DNA of 64,000 nt from Flavobacterium sp. K5-23 (GTDB taxonomy: Bacteria > Bacteroidota > Bacteroidia > Flavobacteriales > Flavobacteriaceae): NCBI RefSeq assembly GCF_023278045.1, contig NZ_CP056783.1, forward strand, positions 1,054,001 to 1,118,000, in the 5' to 3' direction. Shown here in pieces: positions 25,455-33,951 of the stretch. Within the stretch, counting starts at the first letter, position 1, and the number at the start of each line of letters is the position of its first letter. A model generated the notes under the pieces. The model saw only the letters and a list, made by a program, of their open reading frames with translations, ran no database searches and was not told where the DNA came from. The position numbers and the translations under genes were made by a program.

Positions 25455-27206
25455 TTAAATACGGTCTATTTTTATATGCAATTCCTTTAATTGTGCGTCG
25501 TCAATTGTAGCTGGAGCGTCTATCATTACGTCTCTTCCGGAGTTGTTTTTTGGAAATGCAATGAAATCACGTATCGTTTCTTGTCCTCCAAGAATAGCTA
25601 CTAATCGATCCAGTCCAAAAGCTAATCCTCCATGAGGGGGAGCTCCAAATTGGAATGCATCCATCAAGAAACCGAATTGTGCTTTGGCTTCTTCATCAGT
25701 AAATCCTAAATATTTGAACATTAATTGCTGGGTTGCCTTGTCGTGAATACGAATTGATCCTCCTCCAATTTCGTTTCCGTTCAATACCATATCATAAGCA
25801 TTAGCACGTACTTTTCCAGGATCAGTTTCTAATAAGTGCATGTCTTCCGGTTTAGGAGAAGTAAATGGATGGTGCATCGCGTGGTAACGACCGCTTTCTT
25901 CATCAAATTCCAATAAAGGGAAATCAACTACCCATAATGGTGCAAATTCCGTTGGTATTCTCAATCCTAAACGAGTGGCTAATTCCATTCTCAAGGCACT
26001 AAGTTGTGTTCTAGTTTTATCAGCAGGACCGGATAATACAAAAATCATATCTCCAGCTTGTGCGCCAGTAGTTTTTGCCCAATTTGACAAATCGCCTTGA
26101 TCGTAGAATTTATCTACTGATGATTTATAGGTTCCGTCTTCGTTGCATTTTACATACACCATTCCAGAAGCACCTACTTGTGGGCGTTTTACCCATTCGA
26201 TTAATGCGTCAATTTCTTTTCTAGTATAATTTCCAGCTCCAGGAACTGCAATTCCAACTACTAATTCAGCAGCATTGAAAACAGGGAATTCCTTGCTTTT
26301 TGCCACTTCATTCAATTCGCCAAATTCCATTCCGAAACGAATGTCCGGTTTGTCATTTCCGTATGTTTTCATAGCGTGCTCGTATGTCATACGAGGAAAC
26401 TTGTCTACTTCAATACCTTTGATTTCTTTTAGTAAATGACGCGTTAGTCCTTCAAAAACATTTAAAATGTCTTCTTGTTCCACAAATGCCATTTCGCAAT
26501 CGATTTGTGTGAATTCCGGTTGTCTGTCAGCACGTAAATCTTCATCACGGAAACATTTCACGATTTGGAAATATTTGTCCATTCCACCTACCATCAATAA
26601 TTGCTTGAAGGTTTGTGGGGATTGTGGTAAAGCATAAAATTGCCCTTCGTTCATTCGAGAAGGAACAACAAAATCTCTAGCTCCCTCAGGAGTTGATTTG
26701 ATTAAGTAAGGTGTTTCCACTTCGCAAAAATCTAAATCCGAAAGATATTTACGCACTTCCATTGCTACTTTATGACGGAATAACAAGCTGTTTTTCACAG
26801 GATTTCTTCTAATGTCCAAGTAACGGTATTTCATTCTGATGTCTTCACCACCATCCGTTTCATCTTCAATAGTGAAAGGAGGGGTCAAGGCAGCATTCAA
26901 TATATTTAGTTCAGTAACTAAAATTTCAATTTCTCCAGTTGCAATGTTTTTGTTTTTGGCTTCACGCTCAATAACAGTTCCTTTTACCTGAATCACGAAT
27001 TCACGACCTAGTGTTTTTGCCAATTCAAATACCGTTTTTTCGGTACGACCTTCGTCAAAAATAAGCTGGGTAATTCCGTAACGATCACGTAAATCGATCC
27101 AGTTCATAAAACCTTTATCTCTGGATTTCTGAACCCAACCCGCAAGTGTAACTTCAGTATTTATATGTGAGGCGTTTAATTCGCCACAGTTATGACTTCT
27201 ATACAT
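25455..27206 (-). CDS. aspS: Aspartyl-tRNA synthetase
   Basis: Class II synthetase that charges tRNA-Asp. N-terminal OB fold with [20 protein letters not shown], motif 2 [17 protein letters not shown], the bacterial GAD insertion domain, and motif 3 [15 protein letters not shown]. The frame opens upstream at a TTG (27212) but the ATG at 27206 gives the usual start [11 protein letters not shown], so I use that; the length is then 583 residues. A -7 box lies about 90 bp ahead. The genomic island begins just upstream. Confidence 0.97.
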   Translation of the reverse strand: MYRSHNCGELNASHINTEVTLAGWVQKSRDKGFMNWIDLRDRYGITQLIFDEGRTEKTVFELAKTLGREFVIQVKGTVIEREAKNKNIATGEIEILVTELNILNAALTPPFTIEDETDGGEDIRMKYRYLDIRRNPVKNSLLFRHKVAMEVRKYLSDLDFCEVETPYLIKSTPEGARDFVVPSRMNEGQFYALPQSPQTFKQLLMVGGMDKYFQIVKCFRDEDLRADRQPEFTQIDCEMAFVEQEDILNVFEGLTRHLLKEIKGIEVDKFPRMTYEHAMKTYGNDKPDIRFGMEFGELNEVAKSKEFPVFNAAELVVGIAVPGAGNYTRKEIDALIEWVKRPQVGASGMVYVKCNEDGTYKSSVDKFYDQGDLSNWAKTTGAQAGDMIFVLSGPADKTRTQLSALRMELATRLGLRIPTEFAPLWVVDFPLLEFDEESGRYHAMHHPFTSPKPEDMHLLETDPGKVRANAYDMVLNGNEIGGGSIRIHDKATQQLMFKYLGFTDEEAKAQFGFLMDAFQFGAPPHGGLAFGLDRLVAILGGQETIRDFIAFPKNNSGRDVMIDAPATIDDAQLKELHIKIDRI

Positions 27207-27296
27207 AATCAATTATTTGTTTTAAACCCTTTTGTATAAAGGGTTGTTCTTTGTCAAGTACCGTATGGTAACCAAAACCGTATTAATTTACGTCGG

Positions 27297-27304
27297 CAAA
27301 GGTA
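27297..27304 (-). promoter_or_regulatory. -7 promoter box for aspS
   Basis: TACCTTTG on the minus strand fits TAnnTTTG. There is no TTG at the -33 spacing, and that position lies within a few bases of the neighbouring island gene's stop codon, so the upstream half may have been replaced by the insertion. Confidence 0.45.
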
Positions 27305-27317
27305 TTAAAAAGGCTTC

Positions 27318-27512
27318 TTATTTTAGTCCTTTAGTTTGAATTTCGCAAAGATGTTTTATTAGATATTGTTTCTTTCTACCGATTCTGGTAAATCGTATTT
27401 TACTTTCTTTTTCATATTTTAGCATCGTCCCTTTGGAAATACCTAAAATGGTTTGCGCTTCTTTAAAGTTGACTGATATTATCATCTGACCCTGATTTGT
27501 ATTTTCTTTCAT
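27318..27512 (-). CDS. Small helix-turn-helix DNA-binding protein, excisionase-like
   Basis: A 64-residue protein with a MerR/excisionase-type HTH (ISVNFKEAQTILGISKGTML, then a wing around RIGRKKQYLIKHL). Such proteins usually direct excision or control element genes. It is the outermost gene at the aspS side of the island, with the tyrosine recombinase at the opposite end, about 12 kb away. A second Met at residue 10 is an alternative start. The role is inferred from fold and position. Confidence 0.7.
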   Translation of the reverse strand: MKENTNQGQMIISVNFKEAQTILGISKGTMLKYEKESKIRFTRIGRKKQYLIKHLCEIQTKGLK

Positions 27513-28068
27513 GCATTCTACATTAATCCCACATCTTTGTTAATGTGGTACAGTTATATGTAGTAATGGCATGAAAGTTTCTTTTTTGAATTATCTTTTT
27601 GATACCCATTGTGGTTATTCTCTTTTATGTATGTCTGAGGTAGCTTGGTTTTCTGCTTTATCTACGGGGTTATTCAGAAAAAACAACTCATCAACTCACC
27701 ATTGATTAATCATATTAAGATTCAAATCAATCATTTACACATAAGAGGCATAGAATAGCAAGTTCTAAATAAATCAATTTTGTATATTTTTGTATATTCT
27801 TTTATGTTTTCTTTCTGTTTTCCCGTAGTACTAAATCGTCAAATACATAGCGATTCTGTAGCCGTTTTTTACAAAATGATGGAATATTGTAAAAACATAG
27901 ATTTTAACAACAAAACTATCCACTGTTGCTAATTTATTTTTTGGACTTCATTATGAAGTATCTAAATTAATTTTAAAAAGTCTTAATTGTTTTTTAGAAA
28001 AATAGAATGATATGCTACAAAGAAGGGCTAATCCGATGTTTTTCTAATCTTGATTACCAATGGATTCA
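27513..28068. other. Gene-poor stretch inside the island
   Basis: About 550 bp of AT-rich DNA with no ORF I trust on either strand, no RNA gene and no strong hairpin. It separates the excisionase-like gene from the repeat-protein gene and may hold the promoter of the former. Confidence 0.4.
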
Positions 28069-28878
28069 TTAAAGCAACCCACTCTCTATTTCATCAATTA
28101 AGATTAGAAAATTATCTAAATTTAGTTCATCATCATCGGTCCATATCTCGAAATATCGTTGATATTGAATGATTAAAGTAAGGTGTTCGAGATTGTTTTG
28201 GATTTGCAACGGCATGAATTTGTGGCCATATTTTGATTGTTGTCGTATTTCAACCTTCATTTTTTCCGTGTCAAAATAACCAGTATTTATGCTACCTGCT
28301 GTAAGGTCAATATAAATAGTTCCGTCAAATTCCTTAAACCCAATCAAATTTTTCAAATAATTTGAATGTGCGTGAAGATCTCCCTTAAACCTTTCGGGTA
28401 CGCCAGTAAAATCCGTTAGTTGGTTGTGAGAGCAGATTAGGTTACCAAAAAAGTCTATAGGACACCCATGCAAAGATTTTAGCCTATTCATTTTGCAAAT
28501 TAATTCTCTTCCGATCTCTGGTGCACAGCCATGCAGATCCGTTAATTTATTACGACTACAGTCATAAGTTCCACCCACAGATTTAGGACCATATTTTAAT
28601 GTGGTCAACTCATTATTATCACAATTGAAATCATATCTGACATGAGTAGGTGATCCTTTCAAAGATTGCAATGCAAGTCCACCACAATTAAATGAGCCAT
28701 AAATTTTTCCAAATTTTAGAGGTATATAATCCAAGCTGGAATATTTGATATCCACATCACCATGCACGTCGATTGCTCCCATAGAACTGATTGTATATGT
28801 TCCCAAGCCCAAAGAGATGTTGAATTTTCTCATGATTGTATTAACCTCAACCCTATTTATGATTCTCCGTTTCCTCAT
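28069..28878 (-). CDS. Leucine/cysteine 21-residue repeat protein, unknown
   Basis: 269 residues. From about residue 63 to 188 there are six tandem units of exactly 21 residues with the pattern (F/L)xCxxNxLxxLxGxPxxxxG, for example FNCDNNELTTLKYGPKSVGG and YDCSRNKLTDLHGCAP. This is a short leucine-rich-repeat-like solenoid seen in phage and mobile-element proteins. The C-terminal 80 residues are not repetitive and contain aromatic and acidic residues. No signal peptide. A second Met (MRKFNIS, residue 16) is a possible start. It lies in the island, downstream of the HUH-like gene; function unknown, a binding protein at a guess. Confidence 0.75.
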   Translation of the reverse strand: MRKRRIINRVEVNTIMRKFNISLGLGTYTISSMGAIDVHGDVDIKYSSLDYIPLKFGKIYGSFNCGGLALQSLKGSPTHVRYDFNCDNNELTTLKYGPKSVGGTYDCSRNKLTDLHGCAPEIGRELICKMNRLKSLHGCPIDFFGNLICSHNQLTDFTGVPERFKGDLHAHSNYLKNLIGFKEFDGTIYIDLTAGSINTGYFDTEKMKVEIRQQSKYGHKFMPLQIQNNLEHLTLIIQYQRYFEIWTDDDELNLDNFLILIDEIESGLL

Positions 28879-28950
28879 TTCTTTAGCTTTAATACCTGCT
28901 AATTTAAAAAATGAAATGCAGAATAGCCAGCGATTAATAACTACATTGAT

Positions 28951-29493
28951 TTACTTATTAGCACCTTTACTGATATAATTGAGGAACTTGGTATGATTAC
29001 CTATTTTTGACATATGCATGTTTTTCTTATAACAAAGTTTTCTTTTAAGCTTAAAGCTAAGCATATCCCTAACATCATCAATAACTTCAAAAGGTGCCGT
29101 TGTCCCTAAATGAATATGGTAACTATTCTCCTTTTTTCCTGTTTCGACGCTATAAATAGTCCGATACGGACAGAGATGTTCACATAAATACATTCCAATT
29201 TGATCATAATAATCTGCTGTATGATCATCATGTAAATTAATGGTGATTTCATTTATATAATAGATTTTTTTATGTGTTTTAAGCCTTCTTTTTGCCCTAA
29301 ATAAATCAATTAGTGAGATGTGTATATGCCACTTATTACTCTTAAATTCGGCTAGTGCGCCATCTTCAATCTTACCTACTTTAATCTTACCTTCCTTTAT
29401 TAATTTCTTAAGTCTATTTTTTATCATCCGATATTTTAGATCAGTGAAATTGTTTTTTTCTATTTGAATAAGCGAGTAATAGATTGCGGTCAT
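28951..29493 (-). CDS. Putative HUH-endonuclease-like (Rep-type) protein
   Basis: 180 residues, unassigned. The C-terminal half resembles single-stranded-DNA replication initiators: a beta strand ITINLHDDH (83-91), then RTIYSVETGKKENSYHIHLG with Glu117 and the HUH pair His126-Ile-His128, then a terminal NYISKG with Tyr173 and Lys176 that could be the nucleophile motif. The first 75 residues look like a basic helical DNA-binding part. The order strand, Glu, HxH, Tyr-Lys is that of Rep/HUH nucleases, but the protein is short and the motif 1 strand is weak. The region upstream has repeated TGCCCC motifs. A decayed replication or transposition gene of the island is the likely alternative to an active enzyme. 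Confidence 0.55.
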   Translation of the reverse strand: MTAIYYSLIQIEKNNFTDLKYRMIKNRLKKLIKEGKIKVGKIEDGALAEFKSNKWHIHISLIDLFRAKRRLKTHKKIYYINEITINLHDDHTADYYDQIGMYLCEHLCPYRTIYSVETGKKENSYHIHLGTTAPFEVIDDVRDMLSFKLKRKLCYKKNMHMSKIGNHTKFLNYISKGANK

Positions 29494-29876
29494 GTTATAT
29501 AGTTATATTTTAGATATATATAAAACATTATAGGTAGCACGGAGGATACGCAAGATTTATATTTTATCTAAAACTATATATTAAAGAGAAACTGCCCCTT
29601 TATCACTTTTTTTAATAAATAATCAAATAAACAATGTAACTATCTGAAATACAACAATATAAAATTTAATATATTTAATTATTTTTTTAAAGAACAGGGA
29701 GGTTACATCGATTGAATGTAGAATACATTCGATTATATCCCAAAATAGAGATAATTCATATTGCCCCTTCTAATTTTCAAGATATTCTTAGTGCCCCCTT
29801 ATAAATTGTAGAAAACGATAATGAATAACTTTCTAGTTTGTTAAAAGTATTGAGGATTTTCTATTCGAAGTAAATC
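29494..29876. other. Gene-free region with repeated TGCCCC motifs upstream of the HUH-like gene
   Basis: No ORF. Holds three similar motifs: CTGCCCCTTTAT (about 29591), TTGCCCCTTCTA (about 29760) and GTGCCCCCTTATA (about 29792), standing out in AT-rich DNA. It also has a 7-bp inverted repeat GAATGTA-gaa-TACATTC at 29714-29730. This is compatible with an initiator-binding or control region; unproven. Confidence 0.4.
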
Positions 29877-30362
29877 TTAAATGCTTGAAACTATTTCATT
29901 ACTATCATCTAATAAATCAGTAATAATCCCCCAATTTTCAAGATGCTTTTCTTCCTTATCACCAAACATACGCATCGGGTTATCATTATGTTCTTTACCA
30001 TTTTTACCTGGTGTCTCTAACCAATTTACATGACCTTTTCTAACTTCTTCAGCAAGCTTCACACTAGAGATTATGTAGAAATTTGGTCTTTCGCCGTCCT
30101 TCTTCATATTAACGAAAACAAAGATCAGGTTGTCACTATGCACATCTTCATTTTTTTTGGACAACAGCCACCCTTTTCGTTTGTTATGCTGATTAGTTTT
30201 TACTTGTATTCCTATCGATTTAAAGGAATCTTCTGATGAAGCTAGAATATCTACACCAGCAGTGTTTTTCAACGTAATTAAGGCTATATACCCCCTTCTT
30301 GATAGCTCCGCTGCCACATAATAGGTCCCAGCTATTCCAGATAAATTTCGTGATATTGTCAT
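29877..30362 (-). CDS. Small PD-(D/E)XK-nuclease-like protein, fourth gene of the defence operon
   Basis: 161 residues, soluble. The N-terminal part reads SGIAGTYYVAAELSRRGYIA, then GVDILAS and IGIQVKTNQ, giving Glu19, Asp38 and Gln53-Val-Lys55. This is the helix-strand-strand layout (E, D, QxK) of the PD-(D/E)XK fold found in restriction-like and Holliday-junction-type nucleases. I cannot name the family. It starts 22 bp after the HerA stop on the same strand, so it should belong to the same transcript as the RM, SIR2 and HerA genes. It could supply DNA cleavage to HerA, or be a passenger; the catalytic assignment is inference. Confidence 0.7.
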   Translation of the reverse strand: MTISRNLSGIAGTYYVAAELSRRGYIALITLKNTAGVDILASSEDSFKSIGIQVKTNQHNKRKGWLLSKKNEDVHSDNLIFVFVNMKKDGERPNFYIISSVKLAEEVRKGHVNWLETPGKNGKEHNDNPMRMFGDKEEKHLENWGIITDLLDDSNEIVSSI

Positions 30363-30384
30363 TTAGTTCTGATCATTAATTGAA

Positions 30385-32565
30385 TTAAAATAAATCATCT
30401 TCTTCATTGTTGAAGTCCTCTTTTTCTTCATTTGGAAGCTCTTCATCAGAAGGCTCTTCATCAGGAAACTCTTCATCAGGAAGCTCTTCATGAGGACGGT
30501 CTTCGTTAGGGCGGTCTTCATCAAAGCTGTTTTTAGGAATGAACCAGTGTTTGCTAATATCACTATTTGCGCTATTAGGTAATGGATCAGCATCATTCAC
30601 TTTGAAAAGAGTTGGGATCTGGACAGAACTACCAAACACCAATGCATGTTGAGTAGGAATTGACGGTAGGCGAAACAAGATATTAGATGAAATGTGTGGT
30701 GTCATCTGTCTTATGTGGTTCAAATCATCGGGGTTTTGTATTCTATGTACAATAAAATTGCTGCATTGCGATAAAACAGTTTTAGATAGTTCACTGGGTC
30801 TCTGAGATGAAACCATTAAGAATAAGCCATACTTTCTTCCTTCCTTAGCAACTCTTTCAAAAATTTTATTTGCTTCACCGAAATGTGAATTCTTATTCTC
30901 AGAAATATATCGATGTGCTTCTTCCAGAATCAAATTTACAGGAAATGAGTTTCTTTCATGAATGGATTTTATTCTTTCAAAAAGCATACGAGTAACAACG
31001 CATGAAACAACTTCAACAACCTCATCCTCTGCGGAATTTAAATCAATTACTGTAATTTGAGTCTGTTTTTTGTTTTTTTTGACTCCCAATAATTCATCCA
31101 GAAATCGTCTCTTCTTGATATCATCTTCATTTTGAGAAAGAAAGTTAAATTCGTGTCTTTCTTTCAAGCTTTTGAAACGAGTGATTAATGAAGAGCAATA
31201 ATCACGTATTTGTTTATTGCCATATGCCTCCTCATGTAAAATTGCAATATCCAGGGCATCTTCCAATGTATTAAATGAAAATTTTGTGTCTGGATTAACT
31301 TCTGGAATTTTAATTCTGTTAGATAAGAATTTATACTCTCCAGATTCTTCCACTTGTTCAATATATTGAATTAATTGATCTGCTCCAACCAGCCCTCCGT
31401 AGTTTACGATTAAACAGTTGTTGATCGTACAATCTACTGTAACCCTATCATATTTTAACTGTGTCAGCACAGTAGCATTAGCATCCAAATAACTAAACTG
31501 TTTAGAAAGTTCAATGTCGACAGTTTTGTATTTATTTAAAATAGATATGATCCTATCCCTTTTAGAAGGACTACCAATATCCGATCTTAATATTTGACCA
31601 ATAGCTGTAGCTAGAATAAAGTTTAATTGCTGTTTAAATTCTTTTGAATTTTGGTTTTGCTCGTTAATTAGAATTGCAATACCTAATGCTTTTCTCAATA
31701 TCGGCAATTGAGTTTTTTCAGATGCTTGTAATAATAAGGCCCACTCATCAATATTTAAAAACCAATGGGGTAATTTGAAACTGTCGTACTCAATTGTTTC
31801 TGTTATATCTTCTTTATATTCAAACGATTCATTGCTTTTTGTTTCATTGATAGAATAATATTTGACTTCAATATCATCATTTCCAAGTTGACTAAATGCC
31901 TTGTGGTATTCACCATTAACATCAAAAAATATAAATGAGGCACCAACAGCACTATAATTATCTTTGTTGAATAGTGTTTGAATCATTGATGATATGGTGC
32001 ATGATTTCCCACTACCAGTATTACCGAGTACGGCAGAATGAGCACCAAAGAATTCATTTATATTTACTTTTACCTTATAATCTGGAAAAATGGTTGAAGT
32101 ACCTATTTCTAACAGTTTTAACTTCGTTGGACCAGTTATTTCCTGCACTGGAATTTCATCATCGTTGTATTCAAAAATAATATCTAGCTCTTCCTTTTTT
32201 ATATATAGTACATCAGTGTATAAAGTTGGAAATATTGATACACCATATCTAAATTTCCCTTTTTGAATAGTCCCAATAGGGTTTATGTCCAGATACTTTA
32301 CAGAATTAGATTTATTAAGAATTTGCTCTTTCTCTCCCTGCCACTTTACATCTGAATCTCTTTCTCTTACTCCAAAAATTTCAGCAACGATGTAGAAATC
32401 TTGATTGGGTAATATAACGTATCCATTTATCTGAGCGTACTGATAGATGTCTTCAAAGCCATTGGTTGTAAAGTTTATTGACTGGTTTAATAATTCAACG
32501 GTGAATTTGTCAGAGTTGATGCTAATTAGTTTCCCGATTACTCTTTGCTTATCATCTTTAATCAT
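30385..32565 (-). CDS. HerA-type hexameric ATPase of a SIR2-HerA defence pair
   Basis: 726 residues. N-terminal HAS-barrel-like region (about 1-130), then a DUF87/HerA FtsK-like motor with Walker A GNTGSGKSC (181-189), Walker B LILEEAHRYI (about 545-554) and the downstream SSQRPSELSKTVLSQC sensor region. In known SIR2-HerA (Nezha) systems the HerA hexamer assembles with SIR2 and both are needed for phage defence. Its start codon overlaps the SIR2 gene by 8 nt behind a GGAGAAGG ribosome-binding sequence, rare in this genome. The last ~50 residues are a very acidic tail made of about seven five-residue units (EELPD-like), absent from the conserved ATPase core. Confidence 0.9.
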   Translation of the reverse strand: MIKDDKQRVIGKLISINSDKFTVELLNQSINFTTNGFEDIYQYAQINGYVILPNQDFYIVAEIFGVRERDSDVKWQGEKEQILNKSNSVKYLDINPIGTIQKGKFRYGVSIFPTLYTDVLYIKKEELDIIFEYNDDEIPVQEITGPTKLKLLEIGTSTIFPDYKVKVNINEFFGAHSAVLGNTGSGKSCTISSMIQTLFNKDNYSAVGASFIFFDVNGEYHKAFSQLGNDDIEVKYYSINETKSNESFEYKEDITETIEYDSFKLPHWFLNIDEWALLLQASEKTQLPILRKALGIAILINEQNQNSKEFKQQLNFILATAIGQILRSDIGSPSKRDRIISILNKYKTVDIELSKQFSYLDANATVLTQLKYDRVTVDCTINNCLIVNYGGLVGADQLIQYIEQVEESGEYKFLSNRIKIPEVNPDTKFSFNTLEDALDIAILHEEAYGNKQIRDYCSSLITRFKSLKERHEFNFLSQNEDDIKKRRFLDELLGVKKNKKQTQITVIDLNSAEDEVVEVVSCVVTRMLFERIKSIHERNSFPVNLILEEAHRYISENKNSHFGEANKIFERVAKEGRKYGLFLMVSSQRPSELSKTVLSQCSNFIVHRIQNPDDLNHIRQMTPHISSNILFRLPSIPTQHALVFGSSVQIPTLFKVNDADPLPNSANSDISKHWFIPKNSFDEDRPNEDRPHEELPDEEFPDEEPSDEELPNEEKEDFNNEEDDLF
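30425..30529 (-). repeat. 15-bp tandem repeat encoding the acidic tail of HerA
   Basis: Seven consecutive 15-bp units beginning TCTTCA or TCTTCG on the plus strand (at 30425, 30440, 30455, 30470, 30485, 30500, 30515). Units 2-4 are nearly identical, the outer ones diverged. The period is a multiple of three, so copy-number changes keep the frame. Confidence 0.9.
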
Positions 32566-33889
32566 TTCCTTCTCCTTTAGTCCTAAGTAATTCTATAAGA
32601 TTTTTATTGGCTTCCTCAATCTTATCCTGTGTATAGTCTGGGAATAAATCATTTGCAATGGTGTCAAAGAAATGTAATCCTTTATGACCATCCTCTATAA
32701 TCACATTCCGATCCGTATCATTATCAACTTCCGTATCGGAGCCTATTATCCATATCCTAGGGTCATTCAAATTTTTTAGTTTTTCAATATTTTTGCGAGC
32801 TGGTTCATATTTACCGCCGACATAATATCCCATATCAGAAAAAATAACCAATCTGAAAGACGGAATGGTTAATGCCTGATATATAATATTATTGATATGT
32901 TCGTCACCAAAACTAAATCCCATTGTTACTAATGTGCTTTGCTTCTGTGTTATCCTTTTTTGAAACTCTCTGAATAAATCAGCATACGGTGATCCTAAAC
33001 TTGCGTTTTGTTTTAACGGTGATGGATAGATCATATAATTAGCTTCAGTCTTTAATCGATCAAAGTTTACATCCTGTATTTCTTGAATGCTAAAAAGCTT
33101 GTTGTTACTTTCTTTTTCTACCCAGTTCACCGAGCCATGAATTTTAAACAAATAGATAAAACTATCGATTATACTCCATTTTAGAGAGCTAATATCCATT
33201 TGTTCCGCAAGTGCATAATTGAAAATCGACGGGTTAAAGAATCGTTCGACAAAACCAGAAAAGCCATTGGTATATGAAATTCCTAAGTTATCCATTGCAC
33301 GTTCTGAAAACAAATCATAATTGGTCGTAAAGACATTTGGCTTTTGCAAATTACTATCTCTCAAAGAAAGCTTTCGGTAAAACTGCTGATACGTTTCTAC
33401 AATGTCACCATCTTCTCCTTTATTCTTTTCGTTTAAACATTCATACAATATATACTCCTTTGTTCTTTTGATTATTTTATTTAAATCTTCGAGGTCTTGA
33501 TCAAAGGCTGATTCTTTAGCTTCCTGAAGTTTTTCTAAATAAAATCTAAAGCTATATAGTGTACCCAAAAAGGTTTCCAGATTTGTTCTAAAAGGCTCGT
33601 TCTTATAATTGATTTTAAATTTTTCTAGAATTTCAATATGTTCAGTTTCAAAAACCTTATCCTTTAAATCTGGATGAATATCATCTTTCGGTTCGAATAA
33701 ATTATCTGCTAATTGCTTCATTGTTGGGATGCCGTTGACTCCTAACGAGCAGCCGGAACCAATCAAAAAAGAAAGATTTCGGGTGTCTAGAATCTTAGAT
33801 AGATCCTTTTTAATGGTTTCCCTTATCTTGTCAAAATCCTGCTCTTGTGTAATAATATTTTGATTTCCTTTATAAAAAAAATGCTTCAT
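32558..33889 (-). CDS. SIR2-domain protein, partner of HerA
   Basis: 443 residues, soluble. Sirtuin-type NAD-binding features are visible: FLIGSGCSLG (Gly-rich loop, 42-50), VFTTNYDLFSERA (Asn190-Tyr-Asp192), catalytic-type His251 in FKIHGSVNW, and VTMGFSFGDEHI (321-332). This arrangement is that of the defence SIR2 group, which hydrolyses NAD+ during infection, rather than the deacetylase sirtuins (no Zn-binding Cys4 module). It is 62 bp downstream of the type IIG RM gene and overlaps HerA by 8 nt, so SIR2 and HerA are probably made together. NADase activity is known of the family, not shown here. Confidence 0.9.
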   Translation of the reverse strand: MKHFFYKGNQNIITQEQDFDKIRETIKKDLSKILDTRNLSFLIGSGCSLGVNGIPTMKQLADNLFEPKDDIHPDLKDKVFETEHIEILEKFKINYKNEPFRTNLETFLGTLYSFRFYLEKLQEAKESAFDQDLEDLNKIIKRTKEYILYECLNEKNKGEDGDIVETYQQFYRKLSLRDSNLQKPNVFTTNYDLFSERAMDNLGISYTNGFSGFVERFFNPSIFNYALAEQMDISSLKWSIIDSFIYLFKIHGSVNWVEKESNNKLFSIQEIQDVNFDRLKTEANYMIYPSPLKQNASLGSPYADLFREFQKRITQKQSTLVTMGFSFGDEHINNIIYQALTIPSFRLVIFSDMGYYVGGKYEPARKNIEKLKNLNDPRIWIIGSDTEVDNDTDRNVIIEDGHKGLHFFDTIANDLFPDYTQDKIEEANKNLIELLRTKGEGND

Positions 33890-33951
33890 TTATACTTGTA
33901 TTTTGATTCATTAGCATACATTACCAGTAGCTAACACAGATTATTCTTATT

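Noticed and set aside
27207..27212. Upstream TTG start of aspS
   Set aside because: Adds only two residues; the ATG at 27206 gives the normal AspS N-terminus.
28951..29493. Simple DNA-binding regulator
   Set aside because: The N-terminal half could bind DNA, but the ordered Glu, HxH and Tyr-Lys motifs argue for an HUH-like fold; kept at moderate confidence.
30425..30529. CRISPR array
   Set aside because: Regular 15-bp units without spacers, in frame inside HerA; no cas gene anywhere in the window.
30363..30596. 77-codon frame with MKSFLMKS-like repeats
   Set aside because: It is the other-frame shadow of the HerA 15-bp tandem repeat.
32558..33889. Sirtuin deacetylase
   Set aside because: No Cys4 zinc module and it overlaps HerA, so the defence SIR2 group fits better.
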